From Paenibacillus ferrarius (GTDB lineage: Bacteria; Bacillota; Bacilli; Paenibacillales; NBRC-103111): a stretch of DNA of 64,000 nucleotides. Under the pieces are notes generated by a model. The model saw only the letters and a program-made list of their open reading frames with translations. It ran no database searches and was not told where the DNA came from. The stretch spans positions 1 to 64,000 of the forward strand of contig NZ_MBTG01000035.1 of NCBI RefSeq assembly GCF_002027705.1. The letters are read 5' to 3'. Both the position numbers and the translations under genes were made by a program. Below, piece after piece: positions 24,206 through 35,700 of the stretch (position 1 is its first letter; the number at the start of each line of letters is the position of its first letter).

Positions 24206-25396
24206 TTATTTTTGAATTGTAGCAACCGCGCCCGCACCAACTGTACGTCCGCCTTCACGAATCGCGAAGCGTGTTCCTTCTTCGATTGCGATAGGGTTGA
24301 TCAGTTCAACTGTAACTGTGATGTTATCACCTGGCATAACCATCTCAGTACCTTCTGGAAGGGAGATGATACCCGTTACGTCAGTTGTACGGAAGTAGAA
24401 CTGTGGACGGTAACCAGTGAAGAAAGGCTTATGACGGCCACCCTCTTCTTTAGTTAGAACGTAGATTTGTGCTGTGAAGTTCGTGTGTGGTTTAACTGAA
24501 CCTGGTTTCGCAAGTACTTGTCCACGCTCGATGTCTTTACGGTCAACACCACGAAGCAATGCTCCGATGTTGTCCCCAGCTTGAGCGGAATCAAGCAATT
24601 TACGGAACATCTCTACACCAGTTACGATGCATTTACGAGTTTCTTCAGCGATACCAACGATTTCAACTTCTTCTTGTACTTTAACAGTACCACGCTCAAC
24701 ACGACCAGTTGCAACTGTTCCACGACCAGTGATTGAGAATACATCCTCAACCGGCATAAGGAACGGTTTGTCAGTTTGACGCTCAGGAGTTGGGATATAA
24801 GTATCAACTTGTTCAAACAACTCGATGATTTTGTCAGCCCATGCACCATCTGGGTTTTGAAGAGCTTCACGAGCTGCTCCACGGATGATTGGAGTATCAT
24901 CGCCTGGGAACTCATATTCGTTAAGAAGGTCGCGAACTTCCATCTCAACCAATTCAAGCAACTCTTCGTCTTCAACCATATCACATTTGTTAAGGAATAC
25001 AACGATGTAAGGTACGCCTACTTGACGGGAAAGAAGGATGTGCTCACGAGTTTGCGGCATAGGGCCGTCAGCTGCGGATACAACCAGGATCGCTCCGTCC
25101 ATTTGAGCAGCACCAGTGATCATGTTCTTAACATAGTCAGCATGTCCAGGACAGTCAACGTGTGCGTAGTGACGGTTAGGTGTTTCGTACTCAACGTGAG
25201 CTGTGGAGATTGTGATACCGCGCTCGCGCTCTTCTGGTGCTTTATCGATTTGGTCGAAAGCTACTGCAGCTCCACCGTATCTTTTGGACAATACAGTTGT
25301 GATAGCAGCTGTCAAAGTTGTTTTACCATGGTCAACGTGACCGATAGTACCGATATTAACATGCGGTTTGTTACGTTCAAATTTAGCCTTTGCCAT
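24206..25396 (-). CDS. tuf: Elongation factor Tu
   Basis: EF-Tu (396 aa), delivers aminoacyl-tRNA to the ribosome. G1 GHVDHGKTT, G3 DCPGH and G4 NKCD are all present, and domain II has F-S-I-T-G-R-G-T-V-A-T-G-R-V. It lies 39 bp after fusA and ends the str operon. Confidence 0.98.
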   Translation of the reverse strand: MAKAKFERNKPHVNIGTIGHVDHGKTTLTAAITTVLSKRYGGAAVAFDQIDKAPEERERGITISTAHVEYETPNRHYAHVDCPGHADYVKNMITGAAQMDGAILVVSAADGPMPQTREHILLSRQVGVPYIVVFLNKCDMVEDEELLELVEMEVRDLLNEYEFPGDDTPIIRGAAREALQNPDGAWADKIIELFEQVDTYIPTPERQTDKPFLMPVEDVFSITGRGTVATGRVERGTVKVQEEVEIVGIAEETRKCIVTGVEMFRKLLDSAQAGDNIGALLRGVDRKDIERGQVLAKPGSVKPHTNFTAQIYVLTKEEGGRHKPFFTGYRPQFYFRTTDVTGIISLPEGTEMVMPGDNITVTVELINPIAIEEGTRFAIREGGRTVGAGAVATIQK

Positions 25397-25435
25397 TTTA
25401 AACGATTCCTCCTTAGAGTGACTATTAGTTTTATA

Positions 25436-27511
25436 TTAAGCGCCTTTGCCTTTTGCAATAATTTCTTCTGCAATGGACTTAGGTACTTCTTCATAATGTG
25501 AAAGTTCCATGGAGTAAACACCACGGCCTTGTGTTCTCGAACGAAGTGTTGTGGAATAACCAAACATTTCGGAAAGAGGTACCTTAGCACGGATGACTTG
25601 TGCTCCATGACGGCTGTCCATACCTTCGATACGTCCACGACGGGAGTTAAGGTCACCCATAACATCGCCCATGTACTCTTCTGGTACAGTAACTTCAACC
25701 TTCATGATTGGCTCAAGAAGAACCGGTTTACATTTTTCTTTTGCTGCTTTAAGTGCCATGGATCCCGCAATTTTGAACGCCATTTCATTGGAGTCAACAT
25801 CATGGTATGATCCATCGACAACAGTAGCTTTGATATCCACGAGCGGGAATCCTGCGATTACACCGTTTTTCATGGACTCTTCGATACCAGCTTGAATAGG
25901 TGCGATATATTCTCTAGGAATAGATCCCCCTACTACCTTGTTCTCGAAGATGAAACCAGTGCCAGCTTCTTGAGGTTCAAACTCAACCCAACAATGTCCG
26001 TATTGACCACGACCACCGGATTGACGAACGAATTTACCCTCAACTTTAGCAGCAGCACGGAATGTTTCACGGTATGCTACTTGAGGTTTACCTACATTCG
26101 TTTCTACTTTGAATTCACGAAGCATACGGTCAACGAGGATTTCAAGGTGAAGCTCACCCATACCCGCGATGATCGTTTGTCCTGTTTCTTCATCTGTAGA
26201 AGCACGGAACGTAGGATCTTCTTCTGCAAGTTTTTGCAATGCGATACCCATTTTATCTTGGTCGGCTTTCGTCTTCGGCTCAACAGCAAGCTGAATAACC
26301 GGTTCAGGGAAGACCATTTTCTCAAGGATAACAGGGTTCTTCTCATCACAAAGTGTATCACCAGTTGTTGTATCTTTCAATCCAACAGCCGCGGCAATAT
26401 CACCTGCGTATACGATGCTGATTTCTTGACGTGAGTTCGCATGCATTTGCAGAATACGACCAACACGCTCACGTTTGCCTTTAGTCGCGTTAACGACATA
26501 GGAACCGGAGTTCAATGTACCAGAGTATACACGGAAGAAGGTAAGACGACCAACGAAAGGATCTGTCATGATTTTGAATGCAAGTGCTGAGAACGGTTGA
26601 TCATCAGCAGACTTACGAATCACTTCAGTACCATCGTCAAGTACACCTTTAATGTCAGGTACATCAAGAGGGGATGGCAGGTAGTTAATAACTGCATCCA
26701 ACATCAATTGAACACCTTTGTTTCTGTAAGAAGACCCTACGATAACTGGGAAGATTTTCACTTCACAGACACCTTTACGTAGTGCTCCTTTGATCTCATC
26801 AACAGTAAGCTCTTCACCTTCGAGATATTTCATTGTAAGCTCTTCATCAAGCTCAGCAACTTTCTCGATCAGTTCCAATCTTAATTCTGCAACTTGATCT
26901 TTGAACTCAGCAGGAATTTCAACTTTCTCGATATCCTTGCCAAGATCGTCTTTGTACATATACGCCACTTCTTCAACTAAATCGATGATACCTTTGAATT
27001 CATTCTCAGCACCGATCGGAAGTTGAATTGCAACTGCATTTGCACCAAGTTTTTGACGCATGGATTCAACAACTTGCAGGAAGTCTGCACCGATGATATC
27101 CATTTTGTTTACGTAAGCGATACGTGGAACGTTGTATTTATCAGCTTGTCTCCAAACTGTTTCCGATTGAGGCTCAACGCCCTCTTTCGCACTAAATACA
27201 CCAACTGCTCCATCCAACACACGAAGGGAACGCTCTACCTCAACAGTAAAGTCAACGTGTCCCGGGGTATCAATAATATTGATGCGGTGACCTTCCCATT
27301 GCGCAGTCGTAGCGGCGGAAGTAATCGTGATTCCGCGCTCTTGTTCCTGTTCCATCCAGTCCATCGTAGCTGCACCTTCGTGCACTTCTCCGATTTTGTG
27401 AACTTTACCAGTGTAGTAAAGAATACGCTCTGTTGTTGTCGTTTTACCAGCATCGATATGAGCCATGATCCCGATATTACGTGTGTTTTTTAAGGAGAAC
27501 TCTCTAGCCAT
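25436..27511 (-). CDS. fusA: Elongation factor G
   Basis: EF-G (691 aa), the translocase GTPase. G1 AHIDAGKTT, G3 DTPGH, G4 NKMD, then domains II-V with G-M-G-E-L-H-L-E-I in domain III and S-R-R-G-R-I in domain V. Order rpsL-rpsG-fusA-tuf is standard. Confidence 0.98.
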   Translation of the reverse strand: MAREFSLKNTRNIGIMAHIDAGKTTTTERILYYTGKVHKIGEVHEGAATMDWMEQEQERGITITSAATTAQWEGHRINIIDTPGHVDFTVEVERSLRVLDGAVGVFSAKEGVEPQSETVWRQADKYNVPRIAYVNKMDIIGADFLQVVESMRQKLGANAVAIQLPIGAENEFKGIIDLVEEVAYMYKDDLGKDIEKVEIPAEFKDQVAELRLELIEKVAELDEELTMKYLEGEELTVDEIKGALRKGVCEVKIFPVIVGSSYRNKGVQLMLDAVINYLPSPLDVPDIKGVLDDGTEVIRKSADDQPFSALAFKIMTDPFVGRLTFFRVYSGTLNSGSYVVNATKGKRERVGRILQMHANSRQEISIVYAGDIAAAVGLKDTTTGDTLCDEKNPVILEKMVFPEPVIQLAVEPKTKADQDKMGIALQKLAEEDPTFRASTDEETGQTIIAGMGELHLEILVDRMLREFKVETNVGKPQVAYRETFRAAAKVEGKFVRQSGGRGQYGHCWVEFEPQEAGTGFIFENKVVGGSIPREYIAPIQAGIEESMKNGVIAGFPLVDIKATVVDGSYHDVDSNEMAFKIAGSMALKAAKEKCKPVLLEPIMKVEVTVPEEYMGDVMGDLNSRRGRIEGMDSRHGAQVIRAKVPLSEMFGYSTTLRSRTQGRGVYSMELSHYEEVPKSIAEEIIAKGKGA

Positions 27512-27550
27512 AGGTCGTTATGTCTCCTTTCTGAAATTAGTTTTCTTATT

Positions 27551-28021
27551 CTACCAACGATAATGAGCGAATGCTTTGTTAGCTTCAGCCATTTTGTGCG
27601 TATCTTCACGTTTCTTAACGGAAGAACCTGTGCTGTTGCTAGCATCGATAATTTCGTAAGCTAATCTTTCTTCCATCGTCTTCTCACCGCGTAGGCGGGA
27701 GTAGTTGACCAACCAACGCAAGCCTAATGTCGAACGACGATCAGGTCTTACTTCGATAGGCACTTGATAGTTTGCTCCACCAACACGGCGAGCTTTTACT
27801 TCAAGTACTGGCATAATGTTTTTGATAGCTGCTTCGAACACTTCCATTGGCTCTTTACCTGTACGATCTTTCACGAGGTTAAAAGCATTGTATAAAATGG
27901 ACTGTGCTACCCCTCTTTTTCCATCAATCATGATGCGATTGATAAGACGAGTGACAAGTTTGCTATTATAAATTGGATCTGGCAATACGTCTCTGCGAGT
28001 AACTGGACCTTTACGAGGCAT
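27551..28021 (-). CDS. rpsG: 30S ribosomal protein S7
   Basis: S7 (156 aa), nucleator of 30S head assembly, with M-P-R-K-G-P-V-x-R-R-D-V-L-P-D-P and K-R-E-D-T-H-K-M-A-E-A-N-K-A-F-A-H-Y-R-W at the end. Confidence 0.98.
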   Translation of the reverse strand: MPRKGPVTRRDVLPDPIYNSKLVTRLINRIMIDGKRGVAQSILYNAFNLVKDRTGKEPMEVFEAAIKNIMPVLEVKARRVGGANYQVPIEVRPDRRSTLGLRWLVNYSRLRGEKTMEERLAYEIIDASNSTGSSVKKREDTHKMAEANKAFAHYRW

Positions 28022-28065
28022 AGTTATCCCCCTTTCTTATAAGAATCATCCCTGATTATTATCTC

Positions 28066-28485
28066 TTATTTTTTAACTTTCGGACGTTTAGTACCGTATT
28101 TGGAACGGGATTGCTTACGGTTGTTAACACCGGAAGTATCCAGCGCGCCACGCACGATGTGATAACGTACCCCTGGAAGATCTTTAATTCTACCTCCACG
28201 GATCAATACAACACTGTGTTCTTGCAGGTTGTGACCGATACCTGGAATGTAAGCTGTCACCTCTACGCGGTTCGTTAAACGAACACGTGCATATTTACGA
28301 AGTGCGGAGTTAGGCTTCTTAGGAGTCATAGTACCTACACGCGTGCAGACACCACGTTTTTGAGGTGCACTCAAATCCGTTGCTTCTCTTTTCAAAGCGT
28401 TAAAACCTTTTTGCAAAGCTGGTGATTTAGATTTATCCACCTTCGCTTGACGACCTTTACGTACTAGTTGGTTAATTGTTGGCAT
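28066..28485 (-). CDS. rpsL: 30S ribosomal protein S12
   Basis: S12 (139 aa), decoding-centre protein. The two streptomycin-determining lysines are present as in sensitive strains (in T-P-K-K-P-N-S and R-I-K-D-L-P-G). The D-L-P-G-V-R-Y-H loop with the beta-methylthiolated Asp is conserved. Confidence 0.98.
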   Translation of the reverse strand: MPTINQLVRKGRQAKVDKSKSPALQKGFNALKREATDLSAPQKRGVCTRVGTMTPKKPNSALRKYARVRLTNRVEVTAYIPGIGHNLQEHSVVLIRGGRIKDLPGVRYHIVRGALDTSGVNNRKQSRSKYGTKRPKVKK

Positions 28486-28646
28486 ATCGCCACCTCCTCC
28501 CTACATTCATAACATGATGTTCTCTTGCAAGCCCACAGATCCAGGCGAGTCATAAATGAGCAAATAGAAAGTCCTTGCCATGGACAGCTGCAAAAGTCAT
28601 GAAAACTTATGTATGCTAAGCCCACTAACAAAAACGTCATTAGCGT

Positions 28647-28898
28647 TTATTCATTTACAACAGCTGCTACCGCAGCTCCAACTTCAATTCCACATGCTTT
28701 ACCTAGCATCTTCATAGAATCTACGTAGGTTACAGGTATTCCCTTCTGCGTACAGAGGGCTACCAGTTTTATCGTCAATCGCGGATCTGCATCTTTGGAA
28801 ACAAATACTTCGACAGCTTGATCTTGCTCCACTATCTTCGTGACTTTCTTAGTACCTACACGTATATTCTTCGCCTGTTTGACTTTATCATAAGACAT
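28647..28898 (-). CDS. rplGB: L7Ae-family K-turn RNA-binding protein
   Basis: Small L7Ae/L30e/S12e-fold protein (83 aa) homologous to B. subtilis YbxF/RplGB, which binds kink-turn RNA. The family core is visible: G-T-K-K-V-T-K, V-F-V-S-K-D-A-D, C-T-Q-K-G-I-P-V-T-Y-V and L-G-K-A-C-G-I-E-V-G-A-A-V. It is the first gene of the str operon, as in Bacillus. Some relatives are only loosely ribosome-associated, so a structural role is not certain. Confidence 0.88.
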   Translation of the reverse strand: MSYDKVKQAKNIRVGTKKVTKIVEQDQAVEVFVSKDADPRLTIKLVALCTQKGIPVTYVDSMKMLGKACGIEVGAAVAAVVNE

Positions 28899-28950
28899 AA
28901 GGCACCCCCTTCAAAGAAAGGAAAGAATATCAACTTAGGCACACTACGAT

Positions 28951-28979
28951 ATATTAGCACTTTGAACTTCTAGTGTCAA
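28951..28979 (-). promoter_or_regulatory. Sigma-A promoter of the str operon
   Basis: On the minus strand TTGACA (28979-28974), 17 bp, then TAATAT (28956-28951), about 55 bp upstream of the L7Ae-family gene. Confidence 0.6.
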
Positions 28980-29030
28980 GGAATAACTTCTCTTCCCCAA
29001 CAACAATCTCATAGTTTCATATGAAAAATG

Positions 29031-29067
29031 AAAAGGGATTGCTCACTTCATTCAAAGTGAGCATCCC
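29031..29067 (-). terminator. Terminator of rpoB-rpoC
   Basis: On the minus strand GGGATGCTCACTT pairs with AAGTGAGC(AA)TCCC, followed by a T-rich tract, 19 bp after rpoC. Confidence 0.9.
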
Positions 29068-29085
29068 TCTCTCATTATATCGTCT

Positions 29086-32000
29086 TTATTCGACTGCGAC
29101 CGTTTCTTTCTCAAGGTCCTCATCTTGCACGACAACTTCGTTAGGATCCGTGATACGGATATTCCGGTAACGAGGCATACCTGTACCTGCAGGAATGAGC
29201 TTCCCGATAATAACGTTCTCCTTAAGACCAAGCAATTGGTCAACCTTGCCTTTGATCGCTGCATCTGTCAAGACACGTGTGGTCTCTTGGAAGGATGCCG
29301 CAGATAGGAAGGAATCTGTCTCAAGGGACGCCTTCGTAATACCGAGCAAGATGGGTCTTGCTACAGCCGGCTCGTTGCCAGCGAACAAGGCTACTTTGTT
29401 AGCTGCTTCGTATTCATGAATGTCTACGAAGGAACCCGGAAGAAGCGTTGTATCTCCAGCGTCAACGATACGGATTTTCCGCAACATTTGACGAACCATA
29501 ACTTCGATATGCTTATCGTTAATTTCTACCCCTTGGTTACGATAAACGCGTTGAACCTCTTGCAGAATGTAGTTCTGCACGCCGCGGATACCTTTGATAC
29601 GAAGCATCTCTTTCGGATCGATAGATCCGTCCGTCAACTCGTCTCCAGCTTCCACTTGTTGATTCAATGAAACACGAACACGTGAACCGTAAGGAACTGC
29701 ATATACTTTGGATTCCGCTTCGCCTTGGACTTCAATCTCACGACGGTCCTTCGCTTCACGGATCTCTTTGACGGTACCATCAATCTCGGAAATGATCGCT
29801 TGACCTTTCGGATTCCGAGCTTCGAAGAGCTCTTGAATACGCGGCAAACCTTGCGTGATATCATCTCCGGCAACACCACCGGTATGGAATGTACGCATCG
29901 TCAGCTGTGTTCCTGGCTCACCGATGGATTGTGCAGCAATAATACCAACTGCCTCACCAACCTCAACGAATTGGCCAGTAGCCAAGTTGCGGCCGTAACA
30001 TTTTTTGCAAACACCATGATTCGTGCGGCAGCTAAGAACGGAACGAATTTGCAGTTTCTCGATGCCAGCTTCGATAATCGTGTCTGCAATACCTGATTCG
30101 ATGAGTTCATTGCGTTGAACAATAACCTCACCTGTTTGTGGATGACGAAGCGTTTCATAGGCATAGCGCCCTTCAATACGGTCGTAAAGATCTTCAATAA
30201 CCTCTTTACCGTCTTGAATTTTGCTAACCATGAAGCCTTTGTCTGTTCCACAATCATCTTCACGTACGATTACGTCTTGTGCTACGTCAACGAGACGACG
30301 AGTCAAGTAACCGGAATCGGCAGTACGCAGGGCTGTATCGGCAAGACCTTTACGCGCTCCGTGCGTAGAGATGAAGTACTCCAAGATCGTTAAGCCTTCA
30401 CGGAAGTTTGATTTAATCGGCAACTCCATAATTTTACCGGATGGATTCGCCATCAAACCACGCATACCGCCAAGCTGTGTAATCTGGGATTTGTTACCCC
30501 GTGCTTTGGATTCAACCATCATGCTGATGGAGTTGTACTTATCTAGGGATTTCATCAAGATATCTGTGATTTCATCCTTCGCTTTACTCCAGATTGCAAT
30601 GACACGGTCATAACGCTCTTCATCCGTAATCAAACCACGGCGGTATTGATTCGTAACTACGCGTACTTTCTCTTCGCAATCTTTGAGGATGGCTACTTTT
30701 TCAGTTGGAACAACAACGTCAGAGACAGCAACGGTAATACCCGCTTTGGTGGAATACGTGAATCCAAGCTCTTTGATTTTATCAAGGATCATCGAAGTTT
30801 GCGTTGTATGGTATTTGCGGAAACACTCAGCAATAATGGAGCCGAGATATTCTTTACCTACCGCTTTGTTCTCAGGACGATCAAGCATAATCGCTCTAAG
30901 ATCAGCACCTTTTTCGAAAACAAAGTGAGCGTCAGGAATGCCATTCAGCAAATTCGTTTTGGTTGGCTCATTAATGAACGGGAAATCGCTAGGGAAAATC
31001 TCGTTCATAATAATTTTACCGATGGTTGTGATCAGAATTGCATTTTGCTGCTTCTCAGTGAAGCTAATTTTGTTCAAAGCTTTTGCAGGAATGGCAACAC
31101 GTGCGTGCAGCGCCATTTTGCCCGATTGGTAAGAAGAAACAGCTTCGTGAACAGTTCTAATAATAGAACCTGCACCTTTAGCGAATTTGTTGTCCGTTGT
31201 CAAATAGAAGCTTCCCAGAACCATATCCTGTGAAGGCGTAACAACCGGCTTACCGTCTTTCGGATTCAAAATGTTGCCTGACGCAAGCATCAGCAAACGA
31301 GCTTCAGCTTGAGCTTCAGAGGACAATGGTACGTGAACGGCCATTTGGTCACCGTCGAAGTCAGCGTTGTAAGCTGTACATACGAGCGGATGGAGCTTAA
31401 TGGCGCGGCCTTCAACCAGAATCGGTTCGAAAGCTTGAATACCAAGTCTATGCAGCGTAGGGGCACGGTTCAGAAGAACCGGGTGCTCCTTGATGACTTC
31501 TTCAAGAACATCCCATACATCCGGGCTTACGCGTTCTACTTTGCGTTTCGCACTCTTGATGTTGTGAGCCAAACCTTTATTCACAAGCTCTTTCATAACG
31601 AAAGGCTTGAACAATTCAAGTGCCATTTCCTTCGGAAGACCACATTGGTACATCTTCAGGTTAGGACCTACAACGATAACGGAACGTCCGGAGTAATCGA
31701 CACGTTTACCGAGCAAGTTTTGACGGAAACGGCCTTGTTTACCTTTCAGCATATGGCTGAGGGATTTCAAAGGACGGTTACCAGGTCCTGTTACAGGGCG
31801 GCCGCGACGACCGTTATCAATAAGCGCATCGACCGCTTCTTGAAGCATCCGTTTCTCATTTTGAACAATGATATCCGGAGCCCCTAGGTCGAGCAATCTT
31901 TTGAGACGGTTGTTACGGTTGATAACACGGCGATACAAGTCATTCAAGTCGGAAGTCGCGAAACGACCGCCGTCGAGCTGTACCATCGGGCGAAGCTCAG

Positions 32001-32703
32001 GAGGGATAACTGGAAGTACATCCAGAATCATCCAACCAGGCAGGTTTTTGGAGTTACGGAAAGCTTCCATAACTTCCAAACGCTTAATCGCACGATTACG
32101 GCGTTGACCTTGCGCTGTTTTGAGTTCTTCTTTAAGCGTATCTACTTCACGTTCGATATCGATGTCGACCAATAATTTCTTAACGGCCTCAGCACCCATA
32201 CCAGCTTGGAAAGCATACCCGTACTTCTCACGGTAACTGCGGTATTCTTTCTCGGAAAGCAGCTGCTTTTTCTCCAAAGGCGTATCACCTGGATCCGTAA
32301 CAACATAGGAAGCGAAATAGATAATTTCTTCCAAGGATCTTGGAGACATATCCAGCGCAAGCCCCATGCGGCTCGGAATACCTTTGAAGTACCAAATGTG
32401 AGATACCGGAGCAGCAAGTTCAATATGACCCATGCGCTCACGACGTACTTTCTGGCGTGTTACTTCAACGCCACAACGGTCACAAACGACGCCTTTATAG
32501 CGAACACGTTTGTATTTACCGCAATGACATTCCCAATCTTTCGTAGGCCCGAAGATCTTTTCGCAGAAAAGACCTTCTTTCTCAGGCTTTAAGGTTCTGT
32601 AGTTAATCGTTTCCGGCTTCTTTACTTCCCCACGGGACCAAGAGCGAATTTTATCGGGTGATGCCAAGCCGATTTTCATAAACTCGAAGTTGTTAACGTC
32701 CAT
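29086..32703 (-). CDS. rpoC: RNA polymerase beta-prime subunit
   Basis: Beta-prime (1205 aa). The N-terminal zinc ribbon C-H-C-G-K ... C-D-R-C-G is followed by the catalytic N-A-D-F-D-G-D-Q-M-A-V-H motif with the three Mg-binding Asp. The second zinc site C ... C-x-x-C-Y-G-R-N and the trigger-loop region R-T-F-H-T-G-G-V-A-G-D-D-I-T-Q-G-L-P-R follow. AAGGAGGG lies upstream; a TTG three bases before the ATG is equally well placed, so the start is uncertain by one codon. Confidence 0.98.
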   Translation of the reverse strand: MDVNNFEFMKIGLASPDKIRSWSRGEVKKPETINYRTLKPEKEGLFCEKIFGPTKDWECHCGKYKRVRYKGVVCDRCGVEVTRQKVRRERMGHIELAAPVSHIWYFKGIPSRMGLALDMSPRSLEEIIYFASYVVTDPGDTPLEKKQLLSEKEYRSYREKYGYAFQAGMGAEAVKKLLVDIDIEREVDTLKEELKTAQGQRRNRAIKRLEVMEAFRNSKNLPGWMILDVLPVIPPELRPMVQLDGGRFATSDLNDLYRRVINRNNRLKRLLDLGAPDIIVQNEKRMLQEAVDALIDNGRRGRPVTGPGNRPLKSLSHMLKGKQGRFRQNLLGKRVDYSGRSVIVVGPNLKMYQCGLPKEMALELFKPFVMKELVNKGLAHNIKSAKRKVERVSPDVWDVLEEVIKEHPVLLNRAPTLHRLGIQAFEPILVEGRAIKLHPLVCTAYNADFDGDQMAVHVPLSSEAQAEARLLMLASGNILNPKDGKPVVTPSQDMVLGSFYLTTDNKFAKGAGSIIRTVHEAVSSYQSGKMALHARVAIPAKALNKISFTEKQQNAILITTIGKIIMNEIFPSDFPFINEPTKTNLLNGIPDAHFVFEKGADLRAIMLDRPENKAVGKEYLGSIIAECFRKYHTTQTSMILDKIKELGFTYSTKAGITVAVSDVVVPTEKVAILKDCEEKVRVVTNQYRRGLITDEERYDRVIAIWSKAKDEITDILMKSLDKYNSISMMVESKARGNKSQITQLGGMRGLMANPSGKIMELPIKSNFREGLTILEYFISTHGARKGLADTALRTADSGYLTRRLVDVAQDVIVREDDCGTDKGFMVSKIQDGKEVIEDLYDRIEGRYAYETLRHPQTGEVIVQRNELIESGIADTIIEAGIEKLQIRSVLSCRTNHGVCKKCYGRNLATGQFVEVGEAVGIIAAQSIGEPGTQLTMRTFHTGGVAGDDITQGLPRIQELFEARNPKGQAIISEIDGTVKEIREAKDRREIEVQGEAESKVYAVPYGSRVRVSLNQQVEAGDELTDGSIDPKEMLRIKGIRGVQNYILQEVQRVYRNQGVEINDKHIEVMVRQMLRKIRIVDAGDTTLLPGSFVDIHEYEAANKVALFAGNEPAVARPILLGITKASLETDSFLSAASFQETTRVLTDAAIKGKVDQLLGLKENVIIGKLIPAGTGMPRYRNIRITDPNEVVVQDEDLEKETVAVE

Positions 32704-32775
32704 CAAGGAGCAACCCTCCTTTAAGAATTTAAACCCACTATGCAGTGAATCGTTCTCGATCTATTGTGGTGTTCT

Positions 32776-35700
32776 TTATTCGTTGACTCCTAATTCAGAG
32801 CCCTCTAAGTTTAGGTTTAATTTATCGCTAGTGACTTCGTCATCATCGTCGGCTTCTCGCATTTCGATCTCTTCTTCATCGCCGGACAGGATTTTGACAT
32901 CCATCCCCAAGCTTTGAAGCTCTTTGATCAAAACTTTGAATGATTCCGGAACACCTGGTTCTGGAACATTTTCACCTTTGACGATCGACTCGTATGTTTT
33001 CACACGGCCTACAACGTCATCTGACTTCACGGTAAGGATTTCTTGCAGTGTATAAGCCGCTCCGTATGCCTCAAGCGCCCATACCTCCATCTCCCCGAAA
33101 CGTTGTCCACCGAACTGCGCTTTACCACCCAGTGGCTGCTGAGTAACAAGGGAGTAAGGTCCTGTAGAACGGGCATGGATTTTATCATCAACCATGTGCG
33201 CCAATTTGATCATGTACATGACGCCAACAGTAACTTCACGTTCGAACGACTCACCCGTACGACCATCGTACAGAATCGTTTTGCCGCTGCGCTGCATGCC
33301 GGCTTCTTCCATCGCATCGAACACGTCATACTCACGCGCTCCATCGAATACTGGAGTTGCAGCATGGATACCGAGGTACTTGGAAGCCATACCTAAGTGA
33401 ACTTCAAGCACTTGACCAATGTTCATCCGTGAAGGAACCCCTAGTGGATTCAAAACAACTTCAACCGGCGTACCATCTGGCAGGAAAGGCATATCTTCTT
33501 CAGGAAGAATACGTGCTACTACCCCTTTGTTACCGTGACGTCCCGCCATTTTATCGCCTTCGGAAATTTTCCGTTTTTGTGCGATATAAACGCGTACGAG
33601 TTGGTTAACGCCTGGAGGCAGCTCATCGCCATTCTCACGAGTAAATACTTTCACGTCTACGACAATACCATCTGTACCATGCGGTACGCGAAGGGATGTA
33701 TCACGAACTTCACGAGCTTTCTCTCCGAAGATTGCATGCAGCAATCTTTCTTCCGCTGTCAGCTCCGTTACACCTTTCGGTGTTACTTTACCAACAAGGA
33801 TATCGCCAGCGCCGATTTCGGCACCAACACGGATGATACCACGCTCATCAAGGTTCTTCAGTGCATCTTCCCCAACGTTCGGAATATCGCGTGTGATTTC
33901 TTCAGGTCCAAGCTTCGTATCACGAGCTTCGGACTCGTATTCCTCGATATGAATCGAAGTGTACACATCTTCTTTTACAAGCTTCTGGCTAAGCAAGATC
34001 GCATCCTCGTAGTTGTAACCTTCCCAAGTCATGAAAGCTACGACAACGTTACGTCCAAGTGCCAATTCACCTTGTTCTGTTGATGGTCCATCCGCAAGAA
34101 TATCTCCCGCTTTGATCAATTGTCCTTTTTTCACAATCGGACGTTGATTGATACAAGTACCTTGGTTGGAACGCATAAATTTGTGAAGCTTATATTTGAC
34201 GATGTTGCCACTAACTAATTTGCCATCTACCAGTTCCTGGCGACGCAGCCAAATTTCGTTGGCAGCAGCTTTCTCAATAATTCCATCAAATTTGGATACA
34301 ATACATACTCCTGAGTCTTTAGCTACCTTATGCTCCATACCCGTACCTACGAGAGGTGCTTTAGGGATAAGCAAAGGAACAGCTTGACGTTGCATGTTTG
34401 AACCCATGAGCGCTCTGTTGGAGTCATCATTTTCGAGGAACGGAATTAGCGCCGTTGCGACGGATACAACTTGCTTCGGAGAAACGTCCATGTAATCGAC
34501 ACGTTCAACCGGCAGCGTTAAGTTATCATCCTTGTAACGAACGATAATGGCATCTTCAACGAATTTGTTTTCTTCCGTCAATTCTGCGTTCGCTTGAGCG
34601 ATAACATAGTTATCCTCTTCATCAGCAGTCAGGTACGCGATTTGATCGGTAACCAGACCCGTCTTCGGATCTACCCAACGGTAAGGAGCCTCAATGAAGC
34701 CATACTCATTAATACGGGCAAATGTCGACAACGAGTTGATCAAACCAATATTCGGTCCCTCAGGGGTCTCAATAGGACACATACGGCCATAGTGAGAGTG
34801 ATGGACGTCACGCACTTCCATCCCTGCGCGCTCTCTCGTCAAACCGCCGGGTCCGAGTGCAGATAGACGTCTTTTGTGCGTCAATTCAGCAAGTGGATTC
34901 GTTTGGTCCATAAACTGAGAAAGCTGGGAACTACCGAAGAACTCTTTAATAGATGCAATAACAGGTCGAATGTTGATCAAAGCTTGCGGCGTAATAACAT
35001 TCGCATCTTGAATCGACATACGCTCACGTACAACACGCTCCATACGGGAAAGACCGATACGGAATTGGTTTTGCAGCAATTCACCTACAGAACGAAGACG
35101 ACGGTTGCCCAGATGATCGATATCATCCGTATTCCCGATGCCATGAAGCAGGTTGATGAAGTAGTTAATGGATGAAATGATATCGGCAGGCGTAATATTC
35201 TTCACTGCTTTATCAATCACACCATTGGAAATAACTTTAACAATCTTGCCTTCTTCTGTTGGTGAGTAAACATTGATGCACTGAACAGGGATTGTGTCCG
35301 CGCCAGTTACACCTTTTGGGATCGTGAATTCTTGATAGCCTGCTCCTTTTTCAATAAAAGGAAGGATTTCATCAAGCACACGACGGTCAAGCAATTGTCC
35401 AGCTTCTGCAATGATTTCACCCGTTTCGGAATCCACCAATGTTTCTGCCAAACGTTGATTAAACAATCTATTTTTGATGTGTAATTTCTTGTTGATTTTG
35501 TAACGCCCTACATTCGCTAGATCATAACGCTTCGGATCAAAGAAACGAGCAACGATCAAGCTTCTTGCATTATCAAGTGTAGGAGGCTCGCCCGGACGAA
35601 GACGCTCATAGATTTCGATTAACGCTTTTTCCGTAGAATCCGTGTTATCTTTATCGAGCGTATTGCGGATGTACTCATTATCACCGAGCAAATCCAGAAT

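Noticed and set aside
28486..28646. Riboswitch or attenuator in the 160-bp spacer before rpsL
   Set aside because: Only a short GTCC/GGAC hairpin is visible, with no T-tract; nothing firm can be assigned.
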